Below are positions 45,019-45,814 of a DNA stretch of 45,814 bases, one piece after another. The notes under the pieces were generated by a model. The model did no database searches, had not been told where the DNA came from, and saw only the letters and a program-made list of their open reading frames with translations. The stretch is from Rheinheimera sp. (GTDB taxonomy: Bacteria > Pseudomonadota > Gammaproteobacteria > Enterobacterales > Alteromonadaceae). The first letter of the stretch is position 1; each line of letters starts with the position of its first letter. Position numbers and translations under genes: made by a program. Where the stretch lies: NCBI GenBank assembly GCA_003543135.1, contig DPJG01000004.1:1-45814 (forward strand), in the 5' to 3' direction.

Positions 45019-45621
45019 ATGAGCCAACAGAGTCACTTTTTTGCTCATCTGTTCAGGATGAAACTGATTAACCGCTGGCCGTTAATGCGTAACGTCAATA
45101 TCGAAAACGTGGCAGAGCATAGCCATCAGGTGTCCATGGTGGCCCATATGCTGGCGGTGATTGGTCAGCAACTTTTTAAAGGCTCCATTAACCCTGAACG
45201 GGTGGCCACACTGGCATTATTTCATGATGCCAGTGAAGTGATCACCGGTGATTTACCCACACCGGTGAAATACTTTAATCCGCAAATTGCAGTGGAATAC
45301 AAAAAGATAGAAGCTATTGCCGAGCAAAAACTGTTGTCGATGTTACCGCCGGAACTGCAAGCTGTTTATCAGCCGTTGTTGTTGTCGGCAGAGTACAACG
45401 AAGCAGAAAAACGGCTGGTGAAAGCAGCCGATCACCTTTGTGCTTATTTAAAAGCAATTGAAGAGATTTCGGCAGGTAATCATGAATTTACCATCGCCAA
45501 AAGGCGGCTTGAGAAAATGCTGCAAAGTTATCCTGAACCTGAAGTGCAATATTTTCTGCAGACTTTTGCCGCTAGTTTTTCGCTGACACTGGATGAAATT
45601 AGCCTCGAAGATCCGCTTTAA
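45019..45621 (+). CDS. yfbR: 5'-deoxynucleotidase YfbR
   Basis: It dephosphorylates deoxyribonucleoside 5'-monophosphates in the cytoplasm. It is an HD-domain enzyme with His34 (NVAEHSHQV), the His69/Asp70 pair ([21 protein letters not shown]) and a later Asp in [12 protein letters not shown]. At 200 residues it matches E. coli YfbR. It follows alaA directly and is ended by a strong terminator. Confidence 0.95.
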   Translation: MSQQSHFFAHLFRMKLINRWPLMRNVNIENVAEHSHQVSMVAHMLAVIGQQLFKGSINPERVATLALFHDASEVITGDLPTPVKYFNPQIAVEYKKIEAIAEQKLLSMLPPELQAVYQPLLLSAEYNEAEKRLVKAADHLCAYLKAIEEISAGNHEFTIAKRRLEKMLQSYPEPEVQYFLQTFAASFSLTLDEISLEDPL

Positions 45622-45624
45622 ATC

Positions 45625-45654
45625 AAAGCGGCTGTGTTATCAGCCGCTTTTTTT
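45625..45654. terminator. Bidirectional-capable terminator after yfbR
   Basis: AAAGCGGCTG and CAGCCGCTTT form a 10-bp stem with a 6-base loop, then TTTT. It ends the alaA-yfbR transcript and lies 65 bases from the stop of the convergent His-rich gene. Confidence 0.85.
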
Positions 45655-45719
45655 GCCCGTTGTCTAGCCTGAATAATCGGCCACAAAGCCTGTTATAGCG
45701 CCCTACCGGTCATCAAAGT

Positions 45720-45814
45720 TTAATGCCCGTGCTGTTTATGCGCAGCCTGTGAGCCATGCTCGTGCTCGTGCTCGTGCTCGTACTCGTGCTCATGCTCGTG
45801 CTCGTGCTCGTGCT
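45720..45814 (-). CDS. C-terminal part of a His-Glu-repeat protein (cut by window edge)
   Basis: On the minus strand an open frame ends at TAA (45720-45722) and reads back as alternating His and Glu codons (with one Tyr) before GSQAAHKQHGH. The DNA is a GAGCAC hexamer tandem repeat. His-rich tails of this kind bind zinc, nickel or cobalt in metal transporters and metallochaperones, but the rest of the protein is outside the window, so the family is unknown. Confidence 0.65.
   Translation of the reverse strand, partial: HEHEHEHEHEYEHEHEHEHGSQAAHKQHGH

Noticed and set aside
45759-45812. Possible CRISPR or satellite array at the right edge
   Set aside because: The 6-bp unit has no spacers and lies in an open reading frame, so it is a coding repeat.

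Overview
The window is an ordinary-looking chromosomal stretch of a gammaproteobacterium, most likely an Alteromonadales/Chromatiaceae-type organism such as Rheinheimera. That placement is inferred from protein character and gene order, not from a database search. Gene order matches enteric bacteria at several points: tRNA-Gly/pgsA/uvrC/uvrY, gap next to a yeaD-type mutarotase, fnr-uspE-ttcA, and alaA-yfbR. Families typical of Shewanella/Alteromonas relatives are mixed in (DUF2989, DUF2987-like, a long-form GAPDH, large DUF349 proteins). Coding density is high. No intergenic gap exceeds about 300 bases, and I see no insertion sequence, prophage, CRISPR array or integrase.

Layout. 1-3537: the start of a tRNA-Gly, then pgsA, uvrC and uvrY on the minus strand, and a tRNA-Ser(UGA) with its own promoter and terminator. 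3650-4862: type I asparaginase with promoter and terminator. 4901-8290: a minus-strand operon of a zinc-ribbon membrane protein, a YeaC/DUF1315 protein and a very glutamine-rich DUF349 protein. 8327-12720: an M14 carboxypeptidase, a long-form GAPDH, a DUF2989 lipoprotein and msrB. 12752-23226: a central-carbon and glycogen block (gnd, glgX, glgB, malQ on minus; gap and yeaD on plus). The malQ/gap divergent region carries two sequences resembling HexR operators.

23249-33818: a respiratory block on the plus strand. It holds ccoN-O-Q-P (cbb3 oxidase), ccoH(fixH)-ccoI-ccoS and a TauE/SafE-like protein for assembly, then fnr, uspE and ttcA. A candidate FNR box and two leader hairpins lie before ccoN. 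33877-40046: nucleotide-sugar synthesis on the minus strand (manB, manC, a UDP-glucuronate-epimerase-like enzyme, galU) with an ankyrin-like lipoprotein in the middle and no glycosyltransferases. 40169-43645: a DTW-domain protein, a DUF2987-like protein and a Bax-like glucosaminidase in an overlapping minus-strand operon, then a secreted DUF4097-like protein and an LRAT-like protein. 43790-45654: alaA and yfbR. The right edge cuts a gene whose C-terminus is a His-Glu repeat.

I did not find a convincing new multi-gene defence or mobile system. The most worthwhile leads are regulatory (HexR sites at malQ/gap, the ccoN leader, a plus-facing terminator between two minus genes, the ttcA promoter hairpin) and a few odd proteins (the DUF349 operon, the zinc-less DTW protein, the LRAT-like protein).
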